Assembly: GCF_002157145.1 (NCBI RefSeq)
Contig: NZ_CP021361.1
Coordinates: forward strand, 1,116,001 to 1,180,000
Length of the DNA: 64,000 nucleotides
Direction: 5' to 3'
Origin: Acidovorax carolinensis
Lineage (GTDB): Bacteria; Pseudomonadota; Gammaproteobacteria; Burkholderiales; Burkholderiaceae_C
The notes below the pieces were generated by a model, which had not been told where the DNA came from, did not search any database, and saw nothing but the letters and a program-made list of their open reading frames with translations. This document shows positions 9,754 to 17,657 of the stretch, one piece after another. The stretch's first letter is position 1; each line of letters opens with the position of its first letter. Position numbers and translations under genes: made by a program.

Positions 9754-9770
9754 AAATTATGACATAATTT
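9754..9770. promoter_or_regulatory. Inverted repeat, probable MarR operator 2
   Basis: AAATTAT-GAC-ATAATTT is a perfect palindrome with 7-base arms, in a 130-bp AT-rich divergent promoter region of an otherwise GC-rich locus. Size and symmetry fit a MarR dimer site. It would let one repressor control both transcription units. Confidence 0.55.
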
Positions 9771-9840
9771 CTTCTAAGTTGACGCAAGCAAGAGCCACTG
9801 TCTGCGACCGACCCACTCACACATTCAGGAGACAGCCGAG

Positions 9841-11157
9841 ATGACACAGACCATTCAATTTCACCCCAGCCGCGCCAGCGGCTCCGAGGTGGGCGCCCTG
9901 GTGCAGGATGGCCGCGTCCATTCGAGCGCCTTCACCGATGCAGAAATTTTTAAGCTTGAACAAGAACGCATCTTCGAGGGCACCTGGGTCTATATAGGCC
10001 ACACCTCCGAAGTGCCCAAGCACGGTGACTACCGCGCGCGCCGCATGGGTCGCCAACCGGTTTTGATGATCCGCAACGGCGAAGGCGAAGTGCAGGTGTT
10101 GATGAACCGTTGCCGCCACCGTGGCGCGATGGTGTGCGAGGGCGAGGCGGGCAACACCAAGCACCTGCGTTGCTGGTTTCACGGTTGGGTCTACGACGCC
10201 AGCGGCAACCTGATGCAGGTGCCGGGCCAGGGCGCCTACGGCCCCGAGTTCGACCAGAAGGCCATGGGCCTGAACAAGCCACCGCGCGTGGAAACCTATC
10301 GTGGCTTCGTTTTTGCCAGCCTAAACGCGGATGTTCCCAGCTTGAGCGATCACTTGGGTCCAGCCAAGGCCGTGATCGACCTGATGGTGGACGCCTCCCC
10401 CGTGGGCGAACTGCGCGTGGACGCCGGCGTGCACAAGACCGTCTACAAGGGCAACTGGAAACTGGTCGGCATGGACGGCTACCACGTGCACTATGTACAT
10501 GCGTCGGTGATTGCAGCCTGGAACCGCGACCCGGACTCCGGCATTGCTGCCACCCACCGCGGCGACCCCTTCGATGACGAGTCCGCCAGCCGCACGCGCG
10601 ACTTGGGACATGGCCATGTGATGCTGGACCTGACCCAGCACCGCATGGGCCACTACGACCAATTCACCGCCATGCTGGAAAAACTGCCCGGTGGCACCGA
10701 CTACATCGAGACCATGAAGGCCAAGCACGGCGAGGAGCGTTCGCGCCTGCTGATCTCGCTCGCAGGCGATCCGCATGTGGGCATCTACCCCAACCTGCAG
10801 CTCATCAACAACCAGATCCGCATCCTCAACCCGATTTCGCCGGAGGAATGCGAAGTGATCATGTTCCCCGTGCTGTTCGAGGGCGTGAGCCCCGAGATCA
10901 ACGCCTTGCGACTGCGCCAGCACGAGTCCTTCTACGGCCCTGCGGGCTCTGGCTCGCCCGACGATGCCGAGATCTTCGAGCGCGTGCAGAAAGGGATGAT
11001 GGCCCAGGTCAACCCCTGGCTGGAAATCTCGCGCGGCCTGCACCGCGAAGAACACGGGGCCGATGGCGTTATCACCGGACGCATCTCGGACGAAGTCACG
11101 CAACGTGGTCAGATGCGCCAATGGCGCGAACTCATGACCGCCCAAACCGCCCAGTAA
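9841..11157 (+). CDS. Aromatic-ring-hydroxylating dioxygenase, large (alpha) subunit
   Basis: Oxygenase alpha subunit of 438 residues. The Rieske ligands are C91/H93 and C111/H114. The catalytic iron region reads MDGYHVHYVH, with bridging Asp212 and ligands His215 and His220; the usual ENxxD is replaced by VGMDG. It should add O2 to an aromatic acid to give a cis-dihydrodiol, working with the beta subunit and the ferredoxin and reductase encoded on the other strand. A strong ribosome-binding site (AGGAGA) precedes the ATG. It resembles the benzoate/toluate/salicylate branch more than phthalate 4,5-dioxygenase, but the substrate is not determined. Confidence 0.92.
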   Translation: MTQTIQFHPSRASGSEVGALVQDGRVHSSAFTDAEIFKLEQERIFEGTWVYIGHTSEVPKHGDYRARRMGRQPVLMIRNGEGEVQVLMNRCRHRGAMVCEGEAGNTKHLRCWFHGWVYDASGNLMQVPGQGAYGPEFDQKAMGLNKPPRVETYRGFVFASLNADVPSLSDHLGPAKAVIDLMVDASPVGELRVDAGVHKTVYKGNWKLVGMDGYHVHYVHASVIAAWNRDPDSGIAATHRGDPFDDESASRTRDLGHGHVMLDLTQHRMGHYDQFTAMLEKLPGGTDYIETMKAKHGEERSRLLISLAGDPHVGIYPNLQLINNQIRILNPISPEECEVIMFPVLFEGVSPEINALRLRQHESFYGPAGSGSPDDAEIFERVQKGMMAQVNPWLEISRGLHREEHGADGVITGRISDEVTQRGQMRQWRELMTAQTAQ

Positions 11158-11168
11158 GGATCCCAGCA

Positions 11169-11666
11169 ATGAACGCCACCACCACGCACTCGCTCGAATT
11201 GGTACACGACATCGAGCATTTCCTCTACCAAGAAGCCGCCTTGGCCGATGAGCACGCCTACAACGACTGGCTGGCGCTGTGGACACCCGAGCTGCTGTAC
11301 TGGGTACCCTGCAACGCCGACAACATTGACCCGACCAAGAAGGTCTCGCTGATCTTTGACGACCGCCCCCGACTCGAAGAACGCCTGTTCCGCTTGGGCA
11401 CCAAGCACGCGCACTCGCAGAACCCCCGCTCGCGCCTTTCGCGCATCGTCGGCAATGTGCGGCTGCACAACTTCGACCCCGCCACCGGTGGCGAAGTGAG
11501 CTCGCGCTTCAACCTTACCGAGGTGCGCACCGACCGCATCACCGTGTGGGCTGGACGCCAGCACCATGTGCTCGAACGCCACAGCGACACCTGGCTAATG
11601 CGCGAGAAGCGGGTCTATCTGGTCAACAATGACAGCGTGCTCGGCAACATGACTTTCATTATCTGA
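11169..11666 (+). CDS. Aromatic-ring-hydroxylating dioxygenase, small (beta) subunit
   Basis: A 165-residue beta subunit of the NTF2-like/SnoaL fold. It has the N-terminal helix motif HFLYQEAALADEHAYNDWLA, then LWTPELLYWVP, then RLSRIVGNVR, all typical of the family. It lies 11 bases after the alpha gene with its own weak ribosome-binding site. The subunit is structural (alpha3beta3 assembly), so the large subunit sets the chemistry. Confidence 0.93.
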   Translation: MNATTTHSLELVHDIEHFLYQEAALADEHAYNDWLALWTPELLYWVPCNADNIDPTKKVSLIFDDRPRLEERLFRLGTKHAHSQNPRSRLSRIVGNVRLHNFDPATGGEVSSRFNLTEVRTDRITVWAGRQHHVLERHSDTWLMREKRVYLVNNDSVLGNMTFII

Positions 11667-11696
11667 ACGCGCAACGACACAAGGAACGAGACCTCC

Positions 11697-12527
11697 ATGA
11701 CACAAAACAATAACCCCGAGATCGGCCACAGCGTTGAAGCGGCTGGCATACGTACCAACTACCTCGAAGCAGGCAGCGGCGCGCCGCTGGTTCTGCTGCA
11801 TGGTTCAGGGCCAGGGGTCACGGCCTGGGCCAACTGGCGTCTGGCCATTCCCGAATTCGCCAAGACCCACCGTGTGCTGGCACCTGATTTGGCTGGCTTC
11901 GGCTACACCGAGCGCAAGGCCGGCGTGGTCTACAACCTCGACTACTGGGTGCGCCACATCATTGGTTTTCTCGATGCACTGAAGATAGAACAAGCCGATT
12001 TTGTTGGCAACTCCTTCGGCGGAGCCCTCACGCTTGCCGTGGCTACGCGCCACCCGGACCGCGTGCGCAAGGTCGTGCTCATGGGCTCTGCGGGCACCGA
12101 GTTCACGCTCACCCACGAACTTGACGCAGTGTGGGGATATGAGCCCTCGGTCGAGAACATGCGCACAATCGTGCAGATGTTCGCCTACGACAAGTCGCTG
12201 CTGACCGAGGCACTGGTGGCTTCGCGCTACGATGCCAGCATCCGCCCTGGCTTTCACGAGTCGTATTCCAGCCTCTTCCCGGCACCGCGTCAGCGCCACA
12301 TCGCCGCGCTGGCCACGCCCGAGGACAAGTTGCGTGCGCTGGACAAACCAGTGCTGCTGGTGCATGGCCGCGAGGATCGCGTGATCCCGCTGGACAGCAG
12401 CCTGCGCCTGCACCAGTTGCTGCAACGCTCCGAACTGCATGTCTTTGGCCAGTGTGGCCACTGGACGCAGATCGAGAAAAAGGACCGCTTCGTGGGAGTG
12501 GTTGAGAACTTTCTGGCTGCCGCCTGA
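11697..12527 (+). CDS. Alpha/beta hydrolase, meta-cleavage product hydrolase
   Basis: A 276-residue C-C bond hydrolase of the MhpC/BphD/TodF group. The oxyanion region LLHGSGPGVTAWANW lies near residue 38, the nucleophile Ser is in GNSFGG (about 105), the acid is in VHGREDRVIP, and the His is in GHW near the C-terminus. Such enzymes split 2-hydroxy-6-oxo-dienoates into 2-hydroxypenta-2,4-dienoate, the substrate of the hydratase here, and an acid. It follows the beta subunit gene by about 30 bases in the rightward operon. Confidence 0.9.
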   Translation: MTQNNNPEIGHSVEAAGIRTNYLEAGSGAPLVLLHGSGPGVTAWANWRLAIPEFAKTHRVLAPDLAGFGYTERKAGVVYNLDYWVRHIIGFLDALKIEQADFVGNSFGGALTLAVATRHPDRVRKVVLMGSAGTEFTLTHELDAVWGYEPSVENMRTIVQMFAYDKSLLTEALVASRYDASIRPGFHESYSSLFPAPRQRHIAALATPEDKLRALDKPVLLVHGREDRVIPLDSSLRLHQLLQRSELHVFGQCGHWTQIEKKDRFVGVVENFLAAA

Positions 12528-12543
12528 GCGCGCCACGCCAACC

Positions 12544-13527
12544 ATGTCAAAGACATCGAACAAGCCCCTGATCGCCGCCATGATCGGCGACCCAGCGGGC
12601 ATAGGTCCTGAAGTCTGCGCCAAAGCGCTGGCCAGCGCTGAACTTGACGGCCTTTGTGACAACGTGCTGATCGGCGAGATTGGCGCGGTGCAGCGGGCAG
12701 TGCAGGTCTGTGGCATCACCCGCGAGGTACGCCACGTGAGCGCGCCCGAAGAAGCGCGCGGCCAGCGTTTCATCGCCGTGCTCGACCCCGGCGATGTAGT
12801 CCCCACCGACTACGCAGTGGGTTCGCCTTCGGCGGCAGCCGGCAAGGCGGTGGTGAACTGGATCGGCCTGGGCCAGCAGCTTGGCCAAATCGGACGCATA
12901 GACGGTCTGGTGCTGGCCCCGGTGGACAGCGTCTCGCTCAAGCTCGGTGGCCTGGTGAAGGACATTGATGAACTGCAGCCGCCGGACACCCACATGCTTC
13001 GTCTGAACGGCTCGTTGCGAGTGGTCCCCATCACCGAGCACATACGCGTGCGCGATATCGCCGCCACCGTGAAGCAGGCCACCGTGCTCGAACTCATCCG
13101 CCGGCTCGACCACCATCTCAGGCGCTGGGGCATGACCGCACCACGCATTGCGGTGGCCGGGCTCAACCCGCATGCCATGTTCGAGGAAGACCGCGAAGAG
13201 ATCGCGCCCGCCGTCGAGCAGGCCCGCGCCGCCGGCATCGACGCCAGCGGCCCGATCTCGCCCGATGCGGTGTTCCGTCTCAACCTCGAGGGCCGCTACG
13301 ACGCCGTGGTGACCATGTACCACGACCAGGGCCAGATCGCGGTGAAGACCGCCGCCTTCGCGGGCGCCTGCACGATCTACATGGGCCTGCCCTACGTGAT
13401 GATCAACGTGCCGCACGGCAGCGCGTTTGACATTGCCGGCCAGGGCAAGGCCCAGCACGACAGCTTGCTGGCCGGCCTGCGAACGGCCGCCGCACTGGCC
13501 TCGGGAAGCGCATTCCTGACGACCTGA
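12544..13527 (+). CDS. PdxA-family dehydrogenase, probable dihydrodiol dehydrogenase
   Basis: A 327-residue NAD-dependent dehydrogenase homologous to 4-hydroxythreonine-4-phosphate dehydrogenase. The N-terminus MIGDPAGIGPEV and the metal/substrate motifs TEHIRV, MYHDQGQIAVK and VPHGSAFDIAGQGKA are present. In catabolic clusters, PdxA relatives such as TphB oxidise and decarboxylate cis-dihydrodiols of aromatic diacids. No separate short-chain dihydrodiol dehydrogenase exists in the locus, so this protein is the best candidate for that step. The start is the ATG 17 bases after the hydrolase gene. Its last 60 bases are duplicated further downstream. Confidence 0.85.
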   Translation: MSKTSNKPLIAAMIGDPAGIGPEVCAKALASAELDGLCDNVLIGEIGAVQRAVQVCGITREVRHVSAPEEARGQRFIAVLDPGDVVPTDYAVGSPSAAAGKAVVNWIGLGQQLGQIGRIDGLVLAPVDSVSLKLGGLVKDIDELQPPDTHMLRLNGSLRVVPITEHIRVRDIAATVKQATVLELIRRLDHHLRRWGMTAPRIAVAGLNPHAMFEEDREEIAPAVEQARAAGIDASGPISPDAVFRLNLEGRYDAVVTMYHDQGQIAVKTAAFAGACTIYMGLPYVMINVPHGSAFDIAGQGKAQHDSLLAGLRTAAALASGSAFLTT

Positions 13528-13564
13528 TTACCAGCGTTCACTGACCCGCAACAACAACAGGGGA

Positions 13565-15143
13565 CTAGGAGTCTGGGCGGCAGAAACCCGCCTCGGGGGA
13601 TGAAAGCTGGCACGAAGCCTGCTGTGTTCAAGAATGAGCACCAGCTACGTCGCCTACCACCCCGAACAACAGCAACTGCTGCCGCCAGCCCTGCAAGACT
13701 GGCTCCCGCAGGGCCACCTAGCCTATTTCATCAGCGACACCGTAGACAGCCTGGATCTGAGCGCCTTTCACGCACGCTACGCCAGCGGTGGCTCCCGCAA
13801 CCAGCCCCTGCACCCGGCCATGATGGTCAAAGTTCTGGTCTACGCTTACGCCACAGGGTGCTTTAGCTCACGCAAGATCGCCCGCAGGTTGCATGAAGAC
13901 ATCGCCTTTCGGGTGCTGGCAGCGCACAACTTCCCCGCCCACCGCACAATCCGGGACTTTCGGGCCCAACACCTGGGTGAGTTCACCGAACTCTTCACCC
14001 AAGTCGTGCGCCTGGCCCGGGAGATGGGTCTGGTCAAACTAGGCACCATCGCTGTAGACGGCACCAAGATCAAAGCCAACGCCAGCCGCCACAAAGCCAT
14101 GAGCTACGCGCGCATGCAAACCGCCGAGACTGAACTCAAAGCCCAGATAGCCGCATTGCTGCATAAGGCGGCCCACACCGATGAGGCCGAGAAGAACGAG
14201 CCCGAGCTGGACATCCCCGCAGAGCTAGAGCGCAGGCAAGCTCGGCTGGCCGCCATTGAAGCAGCCAAGGCCCGGCTGGAGGCACGCCAAGCCCAAGCCG
14301 ATACACAGCGCGGCCGCAGCCACGGCGATGGGCGCAATCCCCGCGACAAAGACGGCAAGCCCAAAGCAGGCCGCCCCTACCAACGCGACTTCGGCATCCC
14401 CGAGTCCAAAGCCCAGGACAGCTTCACCGACCCCGACAGCCGCATCATGAAGCGCGCAGGTGGCGGCTTTGACTACAGCTACAACGCCCAGACCGCAGTG
14501 GACGAGACAGCCCACATCATTGTGGCCGCCGAGGTGGTGAACACCAGCGCAGATGTACAGCAACTGCCCATGGTGCTGGATGCGGTCCAGACCCACACGG
14601 GTGTACAGCCAGCACAAGTCCTGGCCGATGCCGGCTACCGCAGTGAAGCCGTAATGGCCAAGCTGGCCCAGGTCTATCCGGATACCGAACTGGTGATTGC
14701 ATTGGGACGCGAAGGCAAGGCACGGGCTACGCCCAAAGACGCAAACCGCTACCCGTACACGGTGGCCATGGCGGCCAAGTTGCAAACCGAACAAGGCCAG
14801 AAGGACTACCGCAAGCGCAAGTGGATCGCCGAGCCGCCCAACGGCTGGATCAAGAACGTGCTGGGGTTCCGCCAGTTCAGCATGCGCGGTTTGGAGAAGG
14901 CAAAAGCCGAGTTCAAGCTCGTGTGCATGGCGCTGAACCTGCGCAGAATGGGGGCCATTCAGGTGGGGTGAGGCGGGAAATGCGAGGCAAAGTGCCGGCT
15001 GCGACTTCTGAGCGTGGTTGGGCTGCTTCAACCGCGCCATAGAGATCGGCTGCGGTGAGTGCGTTCACCACAGCCTACGTCGCTGCCAGCCGCTGGGAGG
15101 CGATTGGAGTTGGCTCAAAATGTTCTGCTGCCCAGACTCCTAG
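13565..15143 (+). mobile_element. Complete IS1182-family insertion sequence
   Basis: Ends are 21-base inverted repeats beginning CTAGGAGTCTGGGC with one mismatch between left and right copies. They enclose a single full-length transposase gene. The right end lies two bases before the ATG of a Bug receptor gene, and the left end directly follows what looks like that gene's ribosome-binding site. No target-site duplication was seen next to the ends. Confidence 0.9.
13634..14971 (+). CDS. IS1182-family transposase
   Basis: A 445-residue DDE transposase. It has the N-terminal DUF772-type domain (HPAMMVKVLVYAYATG, then FPAHRTIRDFR), the first catalytic Asp in AVDGTKIKANAS, a charged Ala/Glu/Arg linker at about 150-230, and the C-terminal domain with LADAGYRSEA (second Asp) and RKRKWIAEPPNGWIKNVLGF (Glu). 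It appears intact and is bounded by matching inverted repeats. No frameshift is seen. Confidence 0.93.
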   Translation: MSTSYVAYHPEQQQLLPPALQDWLPQGHLAYFISDTVDSLDLSAFHARYASGGSRNQPLHPAMMVKVLVYAYATGCFSSRKIARRLHEDIAFRVLAAHNFPAHRTIRDFRAQHLGEFTELFTQVVRLAREMGLVKLGTIAVDGTKIKANASRHKAMSYARMQTAETELKAQIAALLHKAAHTDEAEKNEPELDIPAELERRQARLAAIEAAKARLEARQAQADTQRGRSHGDGRNPRDKDGKPKAGRPYQRDFGIPESKAQDSFTDPDSRIMKRAGGGFDYSYNAQTAVDETAHIIVAAEVVNTSADVQQLPMVLDAVQTHTGVQPAQVLADAGYRSEAVMAKLAQVYPDTELVIALGREGKARATPKDANRYPYTVAMAAKLQTEQGQKDYRKRKWIAEPPNGWIKNVLGFRQFSMRGLEKAKAEFKLVCMALNLRRMGAIQVG

Positions 15144-15145
15144 CA

Positions 15146-16159
15146 ATGAAATTATCTCCCACTTTCAAGATCGCCCGCATGCGCCTGGCCATCGCTGCGG
15201 CCCTCGGCACCCTGCTGGTGGCACCTACCGCCTGGGCCCAGGCGAACGGCTACCCCAACAAGCCCGTCAAGCTGATCGTGTCGTTTCCGCCCGGTGGCTT
15301 TGCCGACCTGGTGGGCCGTTCACTGGCACAGGCACTCAACCAGGCCTGGGGCCAACCAGTGATCATCGACAACCGACCCGGTGGCGCCGGCATCCTGGCC
15401 AGCGAACTGGCAGCCAAGGCCGTGCCCGACGGCTACACGCTGTACCTGGCCACTGACGGCCCGTTCGTCATTAACCCCTACCTCTACAAGACCCTGCCCT
15501 ACCACCCCATCAACGACTTCATGAACGCCGCGCTGGTGGCCTACACGCCGCTGGCCCTGGTGGTCAACCCGCAGAAGGCCGACGTCAAGACCGTGGGCGA
15601 GTTCGTGGCACTGGCCAAGACACGCGAGATGGAAAAGCGGCCGATGGAGTACGCCTCGGGCGGTTCTGGCGGCCCGCATCACCTGTCGATGGAAGCGCTG
15701 CGCATGCTGGCCGGAGTGGACCTCACACACATCCCTTACAAGGGCGGCTCACCAGCGTTGGTTGATGTGGTGGGCGGCCAGGTGACGACCATGTTCTCGG
15801 CGATCTCGACGGCTGTGCCGTTCGCCAAGGCGGGCAAAATACGCATCCTGGCCACGGGTGGCGCCAGGCGCTCGCCGATGGCGCCTGAGGTGCCGACTTT
15901 CGCCGAAGCCGGCTTCCCCGGCTTCGAGGTCGGCGCCTGGGCCGGCGTGGTCACCCCCAAGGGCACGCCGCAGGCCATCGTTGACAAGATCGAGGCTGAC
16001 GTGCTGAAGATCGTGCGCGACCCGCAGTTCCAGCAGAAGTTGCCGGGCGTCGGTGCCGAGCCCTACCCTGGCACAGCAGCCGAGTTCCGCAAACTCATCG
16101 TCAAGGATCAGGCACGCTACAGCAAGCTCATCCGCGACCTCAACATCAAGGGCGACTGA
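15146..16159 (+). CDS. Bug (TTT-type) periplasmic solute receptor
   Basis: A 337-residue extracytoplasmic binding protein of the tripartite tricarboxylate transporter receptor family. The signal peptide runs through LAIAAALGTLLVAPTAWAQA, and the mature start YPNKPVKLIVSFPPGG is the classic Bug pattern, followed by PVIIDNRPGGAG and PDGYTL. It probably captures an aromatic acid for the catabolic locus. Its own leader was separated from it by the IS1182 insertion, so little native untranslated sequence remains before the ATG. No TctA/TctB membrane partners are in the window. Confidence 0.9.
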   Translation: MKLSPTFKIARMRLAIAAALGTLLVAPTAWAQANGYPNKPVKLIVSFPPGGFADLVGRSLAQALNQAWGQPVIIDNRPGGAGILASELAAKAVPDGYTLYLATDGPFVINPYLYKTLPYHPINDFMNAALVAYTPLALVVNPQKADVKTVGEFVALAKTREMEKRPMEYASGGSGGPHHLSMEALRMLAGVDLTHIPYKGGSPALVDVVGGQVTTMFSAISTAVPFAKAGKIRILATGGARRSPMAPEVPTFAEAGFPGFEVGAWAGVVTPKGTPQAIVDKIEADVLKIVRDPQFQQKLPGVGAEPYPGTAAEFRKLIVKDQARYSKLIRDLNIKGD

Positions 16160-16186
16160 GAGCCGCCGCCGAAAGAGGCAGGACCT

Positions 16187-16276
16187 GTGACTAAGACACA
16201 GAACCAGCCCACCTTGCCGTCGCTGATGTGGATGAACGCCGGAATCGAGCCAGGTCCAGCAGCGTATGCGGCTTGA
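16187..16276 (+). pseudogene. Short orphan reading frame, truncated gene start
   Basis: A GTG-started frame of 29 codons with a fair ribosome-binding site (AGAGG) begins VTKTQNQPTLPSLMWMNAGI and stops where the duplicated tail of the PdxA-type gene begins. I do not recognise it. Its position, joined to a copied gene end, suggests that a real gene start was fused to duplicated DNA by a rearrangement. Confidence 0.25.
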
Positions 16277-16375
16277 TGGCCGGCCTGCGAACGGCCGCCG
16301 CACTGGCCTCGGGAAGCGCATTCTTGTTAACCTGATACCTCGCTTTCACTAACCTACAACAATCGGAGACAAGCC
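16273..16375 (+). repeat. Duplicated 3' end of the PdxA-type gene plus leader
   Basis: This segment repeats the last 60 bases of the PdxA-type gene (encoding AGLRTAAALASGSAFL and a stop) and the following leader with a few changes. It is placed in front of the second Bug receptor gene just as the original lies in front of the first. The high identity continues into the signal-peptide codons of the receptor gene. It records a tandem duplication or recombination. Confidence 0.8.
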
Positions 16376-17380
16376 ATGAAGACATCCCTCAATTTCAAAG
16401 CCGCGCGCACGCGCCTGGCCATTGCTGCCGCCATCGGCGGCATGCTGCTCGCGCCTACCGCCTGGGCCCAGGCGAACGGCTACCCCAACAAGCCCGTCAA
16501 GCTGATCGTGCCGTTTTCGGCCGGTGGTTCTGTGGATGCGGCGGCCCGAATTGTTGGTCAGGGCCTGGCTCAGCAACTCGGTCAGCCAGTCATCATCGAC
16601 AACAAGCCTGGAGCTGATGGCTCAATCGCGACGAACGAGGTGATCAAGTCGCGACCCGACGGGCACACGCTGCTATTTGCGACAAACACCGCCATTCTTG
16701 CGGTACCCACTTTGCGGCTCAAGCCCCCTTATGACCCGCTGTCAGCGCTAACACCGGTAGGCTTTTGGAGTCGTCAATCAGCGTTCTTTCTTTTCATGCA
16801 CCCCAGCGTACCAGCGAATAATCTCAAAGAATTAATTGGTTTTGCGAAGGCCAACCCAGGCAAGCTGAATTACGCCACTGGCAACTCAACTGGGGAGTTA
16901 GCATTTGTACAAATGAGGCGCCTTGCTGCTATGCAGGTGACCAAGATCCCGTACAAAGGGGAAGCGCCTGCAGTGCCGGATCTGCTTTCTGGTAGCGTCC
17001 AGATCATGCTGGCCTCGACCATCAGCCTCCTGACCATGGCGAAGGAAGGCAAATTAAAGGTGCTGGCGGTCATAGGCGACAAGCGCAACGCATTGGCTCC
17101 TGAGGTGCCTACGTTTGCCGAGGCTGGCTTTAGCGGGATCACGGTAATTCCGTGGGGCGGAGTCTTTGCACCGACGGGAACTCCGCGCGACGTAATAGAC
17201 CGCCTTTCAAGAGAGATGAGTGTGATCCTGCGACGTCCAGAGGTTGTTAAGCAACTGGAACAACAGGGAGTGTCTGTGCAAGATTCGTATCCTGACCCTG
17301 ACGAAATGAAAAGTTTCGTGAGCTCGCAACTTGATATCTGGAGGCGCCTGGTGGCTGACGAAGGTATCGAACGCGAGTAA
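16376..17380 (+). CDS. Bug (TTT-type) periplasmic solute receptor, second copy
   Basis: A 334-residue paralogue of the preceding receptor. The signal peptide and the first part of the mature protein (WAQANGYPNKPVKLIV) are almost identical in DNA to the first copy. From about residue 45 onward the sequences diverge clearly (SAGGSVDAAARIVGQG), and the coding sequence is less GC-rich, which suggests a chimera with a copied 5' end. A ribosome-binding site (CGGAGA) lies 8 bases before the ATG. Ligand unknown, probably an aromatic acid. Confidence 0.9.
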   Translation: MKTSLNFKAARTRLAIAAAIGGMLLAPTAWAQANGYPNKPVKLIVPFSAGGSVDAAARIVGQGLAQQLGQPVIIDNKPGADGSIATNEVIKSRPDGHTLLFATNTAILAVPTLRLKPPYDPLSALTPVGFWSRQSAFFLFMHPSVPANNLKELIGFAKANPGKLNYATGNSTGELAFVQMRRLAAMQVTKIPYKGEAPAVPDLLSGSVQIMLASTISLLTMAKEGKLKVLAVIGDKRNALAPEVPTFAEAGFSGITVIPWGGVFAPTGTPRDVIDRLSREMSVILRRPEVVKQLEQQGVSVQDSYPDPDEMKSFVSSQLDIWRRLVADEGIERE

Positions 17381-17657
17381 CTCATCCCGAGTAAGAACTC
17401 AATCCTAAATCCGTGACCGCCAAACCAAGCACCGAATATTCATTGAATATCTCCTAGCGCAAAGCCGCCAAGGTACTTGCGAGCTTGCAGCACGTACACG
17501 ATGGCCTCGAAGACCATGGGTGGGGGGCTTGGCCGGTCGTGACCCGCTTCCAAAATTCATCCTTCACCGCCCACGAGTCCCCGTGCCTGTTGGACATCCA
17601 TCGCTTCTACCGCATCGATCTGACAGAGTCCACGCAATTTCAACGAGTTGCTGGAAC
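17381..17657. other. Non-coding gap with possible decayed IS5 start
   Basis: No intact gene is seen. On the minus strand, short pieces such as FEAIVYVLQARKYLGG resemble the N-terminal region of IS5-type transposases (FEAILYVLRTG), but the frame is broken by stops. It may be an old insertion-sequence scar between the receptor gene and the converging nadC gene. Confidence 0.3.

Noticed and set aside
9841..13527. Terephthalate (tph) cluster
   Set aside because: The PdxA-type gene fits, but the separate ferredoxin, ferredoxin reductase and full meta-cleavage set do not; terephthalate clusters usually have a single reductase and lead to protocatechuate.
13561..15148. Target-site duplication of the IS1182 element
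   Set aside because: The bases outside the two ends do not match, so none is claimed.
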